Shown here: piece by piece, positions 9,563 to 18,544 of the stretch
How the letters are laid out: every line of letters begins with the position of its first letter
Position numbering within the stretch: position 1 is the stretch's first letter
Assembly (NCBI GenBank): GCA_964369545.1
Contig: CAYJFA010000004.1
Coordinates: forward strand, 1-64,000
Source of the DNA: BNWE01 sp964369545
Lineage (GTDB): Bacteria > Pseudomonadota > Alphaproteobacteria > UBA3830
Length of the DNA: 64,000 nt
Direction of reading: 5' to 3'
Notes under the pieces: generated by a model
Told to the model about the DNA's origin: nothing
What the model saw: only the letters and a program-made list of their open reading frames with translations
Database searches by the model: none
Translations under genes and position numbers: made by a program

Positions 9563-10615
9563 TCATTTTTGTCTTTTAAAAATTGTCAATTGCGGATCTT
9601 CATTAATTAATTCTTCAGCAATTTGCACGCTGTTTAAAGCAGCACCTTTTCTAAGATTATCTGATGCTATCCAGTATAATAATCCATTTTTTATACTTGC
9701 ATCCTTTCGTATTCTGCTGACATATACGTTATCTTCCCCTTGTGCATCTATAGGTGTCGTGAATTCAGCATATTCGTTGCGTCTATCGATTGTTATAATT
9801 CCATCAAATTTTTCAAATGCGTCATAAACGTTTTTTTCGGAAATCGTTTTATTGAACTCGCATGCAACAGACATACAATGTCCGACAAATACCGGTACTC
9901 TAACACAAGTAACCGCTACCTTTACATCTGATTTTAAAATTTTACATACTTCTGATGATATTTTCTCTTCTTCATCGGTGATTCCTGATGCTGTAATATT
10001 TCCTATCGCTGGAATAACATTATATGCAATCTGCTTTTGAAAAATCTCAGGCTTCAGCGTTTGAGCGGATATTATTTTCTTTGTTTGATTAAATAACTCG
10101 TTTACAGCTTCTTTGCCTGCACCGGATACAGATTGGTATGTTGATACAACCACTCGTTTTATGGGCGCTATTTCAGATAACGCTTTGAGTGTCATAGCGA
10201 GAGGAATCGCGACACAGTTAGGGTTCGAAATAATTCCTAATGAAGAACCTTTGCTTAAGATTTTTGCATTGATTTCCGGTATTATTAACGGGACTTTTGG
10301 ATTTAGTCGAAAATGAGATGTTTTATCTATTATAACGCACCCTTGGTTTGTTACTGCTTCTGCGTTTTTTCGAGAAAATGTACCGCCAGCACAAAAAAAT
10401 GCGATATGTATTTGAGAAAAATCAATACTTTGAAACGGTTTTACTTTGAGAGTTTTATTTTTAAAGGAAATACTAGATCCTACTGATTTTTCTGAAGCAA
10501 TTACAGTAATATTATCAATTGGAAAATTTCTTTCAGCGAGGATTTGCAGAGTTTTCATGCCTGCATTTCCTGTGGCTCCTACAACTGCAATATTGTATTC
10601 TTTTGCATATTTCAT
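9563..10615 (-). CDS. asd: Aspartate-semialdehyde dehydrogenase
   Basis: Asd reduces aspartyl phosphate to aspartate semialdehyde with NADPH, feeding diaminopimelate/lysine and threonine synthesis. The 350-residue product has an N-terminal Rossmann motif VVGATGNAGM (11-20), the catalytic Cys134 in SNPNCVAIPL, YQSVSGAGKEA near 165, and the C-terminal substrate-binding part ending in NLRKGAALN. Length is normal. In a reduced genome it is most likely kept for peptidoglycan precursor supply, which fits the rod-shape genes further on. It lies upstream of hisS on the same strand. Confidence 0.96.
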   Translation of the reverse strand: MKYAKEYNIAVVGATGNAGMKTLQILAERNFPIDNITVIASEKSVGSSISFKNKTLKVKPFQSIDFSQIHIAFFCAGGTFSRKNAEAVTNQGCVIIDKTSHFRLNPKVPLIIPEINAKILSKGSSLGIISNPNCVAIPLAMTLKALSEIAPIKRVVVSTYQSVSGAGKEAVNELFNQTKKIISAQTLKPEIFQKQIAYNVIPAIGNITASGITDEEEKISSEVCKILKSDVKVAVTCVRVPVFVGHCMSVACEFNKTISEKNVYDAFEKFDGIITIDRRNEYAEFTTPIDAQGEDNVYVSRIRKDASIKNGLLYWIASDNLRKGAALNSVQIAEELINEDPQLTIFKRQK

Positions 10616-10728
10616 TGTTTCCTCAATTACATATTATTACCTTTACGAAAGGCATTCTAGAACTTAATATTAATTAACTCAAAAGAAAACATAATATTTT
10701 AAAATATATTTCTTAAAAGAGGCATCTT

Positions 10729-11973
10729 TTGCAATTATTTGAACAAGCACATCCACTAGCCGATAGAATTCGTCCTACAGCAATTGATGAATTGATAGGA
10801 CAGTCTGTATATGAACAAATTCAATTTACTGATAATATACAATCTCTAATTTTCTGGGGCCCACCGGGATCGGGAAAAACTTCTCTGGCAAAAATATTGG
10901 TCAACAAAAGCGGATTAAGATTTGAAGAAACCTCCGCAGTTATGCATGCAACTGCTAAGTTTAAATCAATATTTGAAAGCGTAATAAATGATCCCTCGCA
11001 AAAAGTGGTGATTTTAATAGATGAAATTCATCATTTAAATAAAAGTCAACAGGATATTTTTTTACCATATCTTGAGAGTGGTTCTGTTGTGCTTATTGGA
11101 ACTACCACAGAGAATCCTTCATTCGAATTGCGCCCCGCATTATTGTCGCGCTGTAAGGTAATTACGTTTAATAGATTGCAACTTGAAGACTTAGATAAGA
11201 TTTTGTCGCGTGCTGAAAGTTTTATGAAAAAAGAATTACCGTTGACATCTGAAGCTCGACAGCATTTATGTTTAATGTCAGATGGAGATGGAAGGTATTT
11301 ATTGAATCGTGCGGAAGAATTATTTTCTTTGAATATACAAGAAAAAATTTCTATTCAAGAACTTGAAAAGTTAATGCAAAAAAGAGCAATGATTTATGAT
11401 GCGTCTCGTGAGGAGCATTATAACTTACTCAGCGCTTTTCATAAATCTTTACGTGGATCCGATGTAGATGCGGCTCTTTATTGGACAAATAGAATGCTGG
11501 TAGCTGGAGAAAATCCATTGATAATTGCCCGTAGATTGATAAGATTCGCGGCTGAGGATATAGGACTTTCGGATCCGAACGCTATACTGCAGGCCATTGC
11601 CGCACATCAGACATATAGCATACTTGGATCACCGGAAGGTGAATTGGCCATTACTAACGCTGTTATATATCTCGCAACTGCTCCGAAATCAAACGCGGGA
11701 TATATGGCATATAACCAATCCAAAAAATGCGCGACGTTTTACGGATCTCTTCCGGTTCCAAAAAAGATCAGAAATGCTCCCACTAAATTGATGGCTGAGA
11801 TGAATTATGGTGAAGGGTATACATATGATCACAATGAAAAAGACGCATTTTCCGGAGATAATTTTTTTCCTGACGAGCTTTCCAGGAAAAAATTTTATAA
11901 TCCTGTTGAGCGAGGCTTTGAGAGAGAAATTAAAAAGCGCATCGAATGGTGGGATAGACGCCGTAAAAAATAA
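10729..11973 (+). CDS. rarA: Replication-associated recombination protein A (RarA/MgsA AAA+ ATPase)
   Basis: RarA is a clamp-loader-like AAA+ ATPase that acts at stalled replication forks and cooperates with SSB. The 414-residue product has Walker A GPPGSGKT (44-51), Walker B LIDEIHHLNKSQQD, sensor 1 GTTTENPSFEL, an arginine finger in ALLSRCKV, and the C-terminal tetramerisation region with AAEDIGLSDPNA and NAPTKLMAEMNYG. The start is TTG with AAGAGG six bases ahead. It is divergent from asd. Identification is secure from motif order. Confidence 0.96.
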   Translation: MQLFEQAHPLADRIRPTAIDELIGQSVYEQIQFTDNIQSLIFWGPPGSGKTSLAKILVNKSGLRFEETSAVMHATAKFKSIFESVINDPSQKVVILIDEIHHLNKSQQDIFLPYLESGSVVLIGTTTENPSFELRPALLSRCKVITFNRLQLEDLDKILSRAESFMKKELPLTSEARQHLCLMSDGDGRYLLNRAEELFSLNIQEKISIQELEKLMQKRAMIYDASREEHYNLLSAFHKSLRGSDVDAALYWTNRMLVAGENPLIIARRLIRFAAEDIGLSDPNAILQAIAAHQTYSILGSPEGELAITNAVIYLATAPKSNAGYMAYNQSKKCATFYGSLPVPKKIRNAPTKLMAEMNYGEGYTYDHNEKDAFSGDNFFPDELSRKKFYNPVERGFEREIKKRIEWWDRRRKK

Positions 11974-12091
11974 CGTTGAATTATATTCATTTCAATTATT
12001 TGTTATATTTTTAGAAGTAAGTATTTCTGAGAATTTTTAAAGAATAGTTTTCTAAATCCATTATTAATACTTTCAGAATATTATACAAATA

Positions 12092-12880
12092 ATGGTGATT
12101 GCTATGACAGCTTTTGTAATATTCCTAAGAAAATTTTTGAAAAAGTTTATTTTAGATTTCGTTATAGTATTCCGCATACTAAAGCGTTTTTTCAGAAAAA
12201 TTAGTTTAATAAGATTAATTGAAAAAAAAATTAATCGGATTACGAAATTATCTCTGTTCAAAAATAACCGAACAGGAATCGCGGTGCTTGAGGCAAGTTT
12301 GACTCTTCCGGTTGTTTTAATGATGATTTTTTTCATCATAGAGATGATGAAAGTTAACAATACCAGAACAGCAATGGATAGTATGGCCTTGGAAGCGTCG
12401 CTGGATTTCGTTTCCAACAAAAACACCAATAATTTTAATGATATTATAAAAAAATACAAACCTTCTTATATAGAGGATTCAAATATAAAGTATTATTTTG
12501 CTGTATATGAAAGTTTAGATAAAATGTGTGCTATAACCCCATTTGGGAGCGAGGAAGTTTTTTGGCCTTCAGCTGATAACAGCTATGCTCCTGGTAATAC
12601 TTTTGTTGATAGTGATGGGAACTCTGCACACTTAGCAAGAAATATAACCGCAACTTCCGGGCATATTGCATTAACAAATTATAGAACTCCGGAAACAAGC
12701 TTTTCTTCCTCTAATTCCTCTCCAAAAGATACCTTGATAGGAAGGGCATTTGTTTTAACGTTTGTGTGTGACTATAAATTTTCCAGCGGGTTTGTTGGGC
12801 AGCTGTTTGTAGGTGGTGCCAACACAAAAGATAAGTCAAAGTTTCTTATCTGGGGCAGAGGTGTCGGCATCTGCAATTAA
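12092..12880 (+). CDS. TadE/TadG-like pseudopilin, solitary
   Basis: The 262-residue product has a basic N-terminal stretch and then, at about 60-90, the segment RTGIAVLEASLTLPVVLMM. This matches the start of TadE/TadG-like proteins (RxGxxxxEFAxxxPxxL), including the Glu a few residues into the hydrophobic helix. These are minor pseudopilins of Flp/Tad pili, inserted by one N-terminal helix with the rest outside. The rest of the protein is unrecognised and lacks the von Willebrand-like domain of TadG. No tadA, tadB, cpaA prepilin peptidase or pilin gene is next to it. The upstream part may be over-called, since no good ribosome site precedes the first ATG. The next ATG, five codons in, is no better. 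Confidence 0.5.
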   Translation: MVIAMTAFVIFLRKFLKKFILDFVIVFRILKRFFRKISLIRLIEKKINRITKLSLFKNNRTGIAVLEASLTLPVVLMMIFFIIEMMKVNNTRTAMDSMALEASLDFVSNKNTNNFNDIIKKYKPSYIEDSNIKYYFAVYESLDKMCAITPFGSEEVFWPSADNSYAPGNTFVDSDGNSAHLARNITATSGHIALTNYRTPETSFSSSNSSPKDTLIGRAFVLTFVCDYKFSSGFVGQLFVGGANTKDKSKFLIWGRGVGICN

Positions 12881-12994
12881 TTACTATAATATCAATAATT
12901 CGGATATTAAAATGTACTTAAATTACATCTAAGATATTGTATTTTGAGTTGTAATGTGTTGTAGTGCAAGTAATTATCTTTTTGGAGATTACTA

Positions 12995-13567
12995 TTGGCT
13001 GATTGGAGTTTTGTCGTTGGCAATTCCGTGACCAACAGATATGTGAGATCATTATACAATATAGCCGCGAAATCTGGATTAGAGCGAGATATAGCGAAAG
13101 AGATCTATAGCATAAAGTTATGTATTTTTAATATTGATGATTACGAGAAGTTCTTAAAGCGAATATCTTTATTATCGGAAGATGGAATAAGATTTGTTGA
13201 GTCTATTAAAGTGAAGTTAAATTTATCGGAATATATGAGTAATTTCATGGATCTGCTATTGCATAATAAGCGTATGGATATGATCTTAGACATATGCGCT
13301 GCGTATGAGGCTTTTTTAGATAAAATAGATAATAAAAAGTTTTTTTATCTTACATTTGCGAAAGATATTTCTGATTCTTTAATAAAGCAATTTACAGAAT
13401 ATCTCGAGAAAGCCTTTGGAGGAAAGGTTGAATGTATTGTAAAGCACGATCAATCTTTAATTGAAGGTGTTAAAGTACAGTATCAATCGAGAATTTTAGA
13501 TTATTCTTTAAAATCTAGAATAAAAAGATTGCATTGCGTTATTAGGAGTGGGAGCTATGAAAGTTAA
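12995..13567 (+). CDS. atpH: ATP synthase F1 delta subunit
   Basis: AtpH joins the F1 head to the peripheral stalk of ATP synthase. The 190-residue product begins at TTG with GGAG seven bases before it. It shows the family features: an N-terminal helical bundle starting NRYVRSLYNIA and the C-terminal LIEGVKVQYQSRILDYSLKSRI segment. It is the first gene of the F1 block atpHAGDC and overlaps the atpA start by 11 bases. The Fo genes are not in the window, as expected of alphaproteobacteria, where the two clusters are separate. Confidence 0.9.
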   Translation: MADWSFVVGNSVTNRYVRSLYNIAAKSGLERDIAKEIYSIKLCIFNIDDYEKFLKRISLLSEDGIRFVESIKVKLNLSEYMSNFMDLLLHNKRMDMILDICAAYEAFLDKIDNKKFFYLTFAKDISDSLIKQFTEYLEKAFGGKVECIVKHDQSLIEGVKVQYQSRILDYSLKSRIKRLHCVIRSGSYES

Positions 13568-15098
13568 TTCATCCGAAATCGAATCAGTGTTGATGGAGCG
13601 AATTGAAGGATTTGACTCCGGACCAGAATTTATTGAAATCGGACGCGTTTTATCCATTGGAGATGGTGTTGCTAGAGTTTATGGACTTGATGATGTTTCA
13701 ATGGGTGAGAAAGTTGTATTCGAATCCGGTATGAATGGCATGGCTTTAAATCTAGGTGAAGATACAGTAGATATTGTGTTATTTGGGGAAGATCGTGATG
13801 TATACGAGGGAATGGAAGTCCGAAGAACAAGGAAAATTATTGATGTTCCCGTAGGAAAAGGTCTGCTTGGACGCGTTGTAAATGCGTTGGGAGAGCCTAT
13901 CGATGGAAAAGGAGAAATAAAGTCTTCTGAAAGACGCGCTGTAGATATTAAAGCTCCGGGGATCATAGAAAGAAAATCAGTTAACGAACCGATGCAGACG
14001 GGGTTGAAAGCAATAGATGCTCTTGTCCCGATTGGAAGAGGTCAACGTGAGTTGATTATCGGCGACAGGCAGACTGGCAAAACAGCTATTGCAATTGATA
14101 CAATTCTGAATCAGAAATACGCGTTTGAACAGAATATAGAAAAGGAAAAACTACACTGCATATATGTTGTTATTGGTCAAAAAAGATTTTCTGTTGCGCA
14201 AATAGTAAAAACTCTGACGGAAGCCGGCGCGATGGATTATACTACAGTTGTTGCAGCTACCGCTTCGGACGCTGCTACAATGCAATATCTGGCTCCATAT
14301 GCAGGCTGTGCGATGGGAGAATACTTTCGAGATAATGGAATGCATGCTTTGATTATATACGATGATTTATCAAAACATGCTGTTTCCTATCGTCAAATGT
14401 CATTATTATTGAGGCGTCCTCCTGGGCGTGAAGCTTATCCGGGGGACGTCTTTTATTTACATTCTAGATTACTCGAGCGCGCCGCAAAATTAAGTGATGA
14501 ATGTGGTGGAGGATCGCTTACTGCTCTACCAATTATTGAAACGCAAGCAGGCGATTTATCCGCATATGTTCCTACAAACGTTATTTCTATTACTGATGGC
14601 CAAATTTTTTTGGAAAGTGACTTGTTTTATAAAGGTATTCGTCCAGCGATCAATGTTGGTCAATCCGTTAGTCGAGTAGGATCTGCTGCGCAAACGAAAT
14701 GTATCAAACAAGTTTCTGGAAAAATTAAACTTGAATTGGCTCAGTATCGTGAAATGGCTGGTTTTGCTCAATTCGCGTCGGACCTAGATTCTTCGAGTAA
14801 GCAATTAATCGCGCGAGGAGAGCGCCTCACAGAATTGTTGAAACAAGCACAATATTCTCCTATGAATGTAGAGGATCAAGCTGTAGCCATATACCTCGGT
14901 GTTCATGGGTATCTCGATAATTTAAATTTATCATTGGTGCGTAAATTTGAAGAATATGTACTAGAGCGCATGAAAAGTGAAAACAATGAAATTCTGAACA
15001 AGATTCGTGAAGAAAAAGCAATTTCAGATGAACTTGATGAAACTCTAAAAGAAACAGTCTCTAAATATTTGGAAGATTTTAATAGGGATAATATTTGA
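13557..15098 (+). CDS. atpA: ATP synthase F1 alpha subunit
   Basis: AtpA forms with AtpD the alpha3beta3 hexamer and carries the non-catalytic nucleotide sites. The product (513 residues) starts at ATG 13557, preceded by AGGAGTGGGAG; a GTG nine bases earlier is less likely because the family begins with MKxxxxEIxxxL. Visible are the beta-barrel domain, the Walker A GDRQTGKTA near 170, the Walker B LIIYDDLSKHA, and the PGREAYPGDVFYLHSRLLERAA signature region. It overlaps atpH and is followed one base later by atpG. TGA is its stop codon, showing that TGA is a normal stop in this genome. Confidence 0.98.
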   Translation: MKVNSSEIESVLMERIEGFDSGPEFIEIGRVLSIGDGVARVYGLDDVSMGEKVVFESGMNGMALNLGEDTVDIVLFGEDRDVYEGMEVRRTRKIIDVPVGKGLLGRVVNALGEPIDGKGEIKSSERRAVDIKAPGIIERKSVNEPMQTGLKAIDALVPIGRGQRELIIGDRQTGKTAIAIDTILNQKYAFEQNIEKEKLHCIYVVIGQKRFSVAQIVKTLTEAGAMDYTTVVAATASDAATMQYLAPYAGCAMGEYFRDNGMHALIIYDDLSKHAVSYRQMSLLLRRPPGREAYPGDVFYLHSRLLERAAKLSDECGGGSLTALPIIETQAGDLSAYVPTNVISITDGQIFLESDLFYKGIRPAINVGQSVSRVGSAAQTKCIKQVSGKIKLELAQYREMAGFAQFASDLDSSSKQLIARGERLTELLKQAQYSPMNVEDQAVAIYLGVHGYLDNLNLSLVRKFEEYVLERMKSENNEILNKIREEKAISDELDETLKETVSKYLEDFNRDNI

Positions 15099-15099
15099 G

Positions 15100-15966
15100 A
15101 TGGCTAGTTTGAAAGAACTGCGAAATAAAATCACGGTTATCGAATCAACTCGAAAAGTAACTGCAGCAATGAAACTGGTCGCTGGTGTTAAATTGCGCAA
15201 AGCCGAGCAGAAAACAAATTCTTCCAGAGAATTTTCTCGAGAGTTAAATGGAATTCTTTCGAGATTGCGTCGAGATTTTTTGGATATTGAGTCCGAATTG
15301 TTCAATGGAAGAAAACGTATTGAAAGTGTTTTATTGATTATTTTTACTTCGGACAGAGGCTTGTGTGGCAATTTTAATTATCTCATGAATAAAGAGGTAT
15401 CTGGTATAGTCAATAGCCTGCATAAAGAAGGGAAAAAAATTAAAATTCTCTGCATTGGAAGCAAATTATTGGAACATTTTAAAAGAATGTTGCATCCAAA
15501 TGATTCAGTTGAAATTATAGAAGATTTTTATAGGGACAATGATACTTATGCAAAATCAAAAATATTAGCCGATAAAGTTATATCTCTTTTCAAAAATGAT
15601 ACTGTAGATGAAGTATCAGTTGTGTATACAAAATATTATTCAGCCATGAATCGGAAAGTAGAAATTAAAGACATTATCCCATTATCCTTTGAAGAGAATG
15701 AAGATAAGACAGTCACGATTTTTGAGCCGAATTCTAAGAAAATTTTGGATGAATTATTGCCGTACAATATCGCAATTCAAATTTATCAATGTGCGCTTGA
15801 AAGTATTGCAAGTGAACAAAGTTCTCGAATGACATCTATGGATAACGCGACAAGAAACGCGGACTCTTTATTATTTGAGTCTAAAGTAAAATATAATCGC
15901 ATTAGGCAAACACAGATTACGCAGGAACTTGTAGAAATAATTTCAGGGGCGAAAGCAGTAGTTTAA
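15100..15966 (+). CDS. atpG: ATP synthase F1 gamma subunit
   Basis: AtpG is the central rotating shaft of the F1 motor. The 288-residue product has the conserved N-terminal coiled helix with ITVIESTRKVTAAMKLVAG, the TSDRGLCGNFN motif near 85, and the C-terminal helix with TSMDNATRNA and RQTQITQELVEIISGA. It starts one base after the atpA stop codon, so translation is coupled. Length is normal for the family. Confidence 0.97.
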   Translation: MASLKELRNKITVIESTRKVTAAMKLVAGVKLRKAEQKTNSSREFSRELNGILSRLRRDFLDIESELFNGRKRIESVLLIIFTSDRGLCGNFNYLMNKEVSGIVNSLHKEGKKIKILCIGSKLLEHFKRMLHPNDSVEIIEDFYRDNDTYAKSKILADKVISLFKNDTVDEVSVVYTKYYSAMNRKVEIKDIIPLSFEENEDKTVTIFEPNSKKILDELLPYNIAIQIYQCALESIASEQSSRMTSMDNATRNADSLLFESKVKYNRIRQTQITQELVEIISGAKAVV

Positions 15967-15982
15967 AAGATAGGATTGAATT

Positions 15983-17404
15983 ATGTCTGAAAATAATAAA
16001 GGTCATATATCTCAAGTATTGGGTGTTGTTGTAGATGTTGTTTTTGATAAAGAAGTTCCCGCGATTCTTAATGCTTTGGAAGTAATAAATAACGGAAAAA
16101 AAATTGTTCTCGAAGTTGCTCAGCAGCTTGGGGAGCGTATAGTACGCACCATTGCTATGGATGTTACTGATGGCTTAGAACGTGGCCAAGAGGTTGTTGA
16201 TACGGGAAAAATGATAGAGGTGCCGGTTGGTAGACAGTTACTTGGAAGAATCATTAACGTTATCGGAGAGCCGGTTGATAACCGTGGACCAATTGAAGTT
16301 GAAAAAGTTTTACCAATTCATAGGGAGGCTCCTCCTTTTGTTGAACAGGCGACAGAAACAGAAATCTTAATTACAGGAATTAAGGTTGTAGATCTTCTTG
16401 CTCCATACGCAAAAGGCGGTAAGGTAGGTTTGTTTGGTGGCGCAGGTGTTGGAAAAACTGTATTGATCGAAGAATTAATCAACAATGTCGCCAAAGCACA
16501 CGGGGGATTTTCTGTTTTTGCGGGTGTGGGAGAACGTACGAGAGAGGGCAACGATTTATATCATGAAATGATAGAGTCTGGAGTTATCGATCTTGAAAAT
16601 GGAACGTCAAAAGCTGCGCTTGTATATGGACAAATGAACGAACCTCCTGGAGCTCGAGCAAGAGTCGCGCTTACGGGACTCACTCTTGCGGAATATTTTA
16701 GAGATTATGAACATCAAGACGTTTTGCTTTTTATCGATAATATTTTTAGATTTACGCAAGCTGGTTCTGAGGTATCCGCACTGCTCGGAAGAACTCCGTC
16801 GGCTGTCGGATATCAGCCGACACTTGCAACAGATATGGGAGAATTGCAGGAACGCATTACTAGCACTATTAACGGATCGATTACCAGTGTGCAGGCAGTA
16901 TACGTTCCGGCAGATGATCTGACAGATCCCGCTCCGGCAACATCTTTTTCACATTTGGATGCAACAACGGTTCTTAGCAGAAAAATTTCTGAACTCGGTA
17001 TATATCCAGCAGTGGATCCTCTTGATTCAACATCACGAATGTTAACGCCGCATATTGTCGGAGAAGAACATTATCGTGTCGCGAGAGAGGTGCAACGTGT
17101 GTTACAGAGCTATAAATCTTTGCAAGATATAATCGCGATTCTCGGTATGGATGAATTGTCAGAAGAGGATAAATTAACTGTTGCGCGCGCAAGAAAAATT
17201 CAAAGGTTTCTTTCACAACCGTTTCATGTAGCAGAAGTATTTACCGGTATGCAGGGGAAATTTGTTGCTCTCGCGGATACAATAAAAGGATTTAACGACA
17301 TTATTTCCGGCGAATGTGATCATCTGCCGGAAATGTTTTTCTTTATGGTAGGAACGATAGAAGAAGTGTATGAGAAGGCGACCAATATGGGGGTTGCCGT
17401 TTAA
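15983..17404 (+). CDS. atpD: ATP synthase F1 beta subunit
   Basis: AtpD holds the catalytic sites that make ATP from ADP and phosphate. The 473-residue product shows Walker A GGAGVGKTV near 153-161, the GERTREGNDLYHEM loop with the catalytic Glu region, Walker B VLLFIDNIFRFTQ, and the PSAVGYQPTLATDMG signature. It follows atpG by 16 bases. GC content and codon use look slightly richer than in the surrounding accessory genes, as expected of a highly expressed core gene. Confidence 0.98.
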   Translation: MSENNKGHISQVLGVVVDVVFDKEVPAILNALEVINNGKKIVLEVAQQLGERIVRTIAMDVTDGLERGQEVVDTGKMIEVPVGRQLLGRIINVIGEPVDNRGPIEVEKVLPIHREAPPFVEQATETEILITGIKVVDLLAPYAKGGKVGLFGGAGVGKTVLIEELINNVAKAHGGFSVFAGVGERTREGNDLYHEMIESGVIDLENGTSKAALVYGQMNEPPGARARVALTGLTLAEYFRDYEHQDVLLFIDNIFRFTQAGSEVSALLGRTPSAVGYQPTLATDMGELQERITSTINGSITSVQAVYVPADDLTDPAPATSFSHLDATTVLSRKISELGIYPAVDPLDSTSRMLTPHIVGEEHYRVAREVQRVLQSYKSLQDIIAILGMDELSEEDKLTVARARKIQRFLSQPFHVAEVFTGMQGKFVALADTIKGFNDIISGECDHLPEMFFFMVGTIEEVYEKATNMGVAV

Positions 17405-17492
17405 TGCATAATGCGCTTTTTTGAAATTGATTTTGTCGACATTCTTCTTTTTTAGGATATTAGTGCCTTTCGAAAAATAATATAGGTGGCAT

Positions 17493-17729
17493 ATGAAAGT
17501 AAAAGTTCTGGAATTAGAAAAGAAAATATTTGATGGAGAGGCATCTAAAATAATTGTTCCCGCAACAGAAGGGGAAATGTGTCTTCTTCCGAATCATATA
17601 TCGATAATAACTTCTCTTAAAAAAGGCATAATAAAGATATACAGAGACGGAATAGAACGACCGATATCTGTTTCGGTGAATTCTGGTATCTGTTCTTTTT
17701 CTAATAATTCAGCAGTTTTTATTCTGTAA
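17493..17729 (+). CDS. atpC: ATP synthase F1 epsilon subunit, short form
   Basis: AtpC sits at the foot of the gamma shaft and in many bacteria restrains ATP hydrolysis through its C-terminal helices. The 78-residue product covers only the N-terminal beta-sandwich: it starts LELEKKIFDGEA, contains ATEGEMCLLPNHISIITSL, and ends after the last strand. Usual length is 110-140. The C-terminal helical hairpin, the inhibitory part, is absent and no downstream frame supplies it. The start ATG follows AGGTGGC. It closes the atp block, about 90 bases after atpD. Confidence 0.88.
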   Translation: MKVKVLELEKKIFDGEASKIIVPATEGEMCLLPNHISIITSLKKGIIKIYRDGIERPISVSVNSGICSFSNNSAVFIL

Positions 17730-17773
17730 TTAATAAAGTATAATTTACTCGTTTTTATAGAAGTAATTGTAAA

Positions 17774-18544
17774 ATGCTTTCAAATGTTGTTGCGGTTATA
17801 AATCAAAAGGGAGGAGTTGGAAAAACAACGACTGCTGTAAATTTAGCGACGGCGGTTGCTGCGGTTGGTAAAAAAGTACTTGTTCTTGATTTAGATCCTC
17901 AGGGAAATGCAACAACCGGATTTGGTATGCAAAAGGGAAGGGGTGTTCATAGCAGTTACGGCGTATTGCTGGGGATATCCGATGCAAAAAACATCGCTCA
18001 AAAAACATATGTAGATGGATTATATTTAATTCCTTCGACTATTGATTTATCTGCTGCTGAAATTGAATTGTTTTCTCAGAAAGATAGAGACAGTAAGCTG
18101 AAAAATTCTATTGCTCATCTCGAATATGATTATATTTTTATAGATTGTCCACCTGGATTTGGATTTATTAATATTAATGCATTAAATGCTTCTAAAAAAA
18201 TTATCATTCCGCTCCAGTGTGAGTTTTATGCTATTGAAGGTCTCGCGCAGTTATTCAATACAATACAAAGCGTCAGAAATACCATCAACAGCGATCTTAT
18301 CGTATCCGGGATTGTTCTTACTATGTATGATCGCAGAAATAGCTTGAGTTCAAGCGTTGCAAATGATGTTCGTGGACATTTCAAAAACCTTGTTTTTAAT
18401 ACAGTTATTCCAAGAAATGTGAGGATTAGTGAAGCCTCATCTCACGGGAAACCGGTGATTTTACATGATATAAGATCTATGGGGGCGATATCATATATAG
18501 AATTAGCAAGAGAATTTTTAGCAAGAGAAAAGGGACATGAATAA
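17774..18544 (+). CDS. parA: Chromosome partitioning ATPase ParA (Soj)
   Basis: ParA is a DNA-binding ATPase that moves ParB-parS complexes and thus the replication origin. The 256-residue product has the deviant Walker A KGGVGKTT at 12-19, the A' motif LVLDLDPQGN near 38, and the Walker B region YIFIDCPPG. It overlaps parB by eight bases. In most alphaproteobacteria parAB follows mnmG/rsmG; here it follows the ATP synthase genes, about 45 bases after atpC. Its presence hints that the origin may be near, but I found no DnaA-box cluster or parS. Confidence 0.95.
   Translation: MLSNVVAVINQKGGVGKTTTAVNLATAVAAVGKKVLVLDLDPQGNATTGFGMQKGRGVHSSYGVLLGISDAKNIAQKTYVDGLYLIPSTIDLSAAEIELFSQKDRDSKLKNSIAHLEYDYIFIDCPPGFGFININALNASKKIIIPLQCEFYAIEGLAQLFNTIQSVRNTINSDLIVSGIVLTMYDRRNSLSSSVANDVRGHFKNLVFNTVIPRNVRISEASSHGKPVILHDIRSMGAISYIELAREFLAREKGHE

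Noticed and set aside
12073..12459. Minus-strand frame over the TadE-like gene
   Set aside because: Hydrophobic antisense shadow with no start signal or family.
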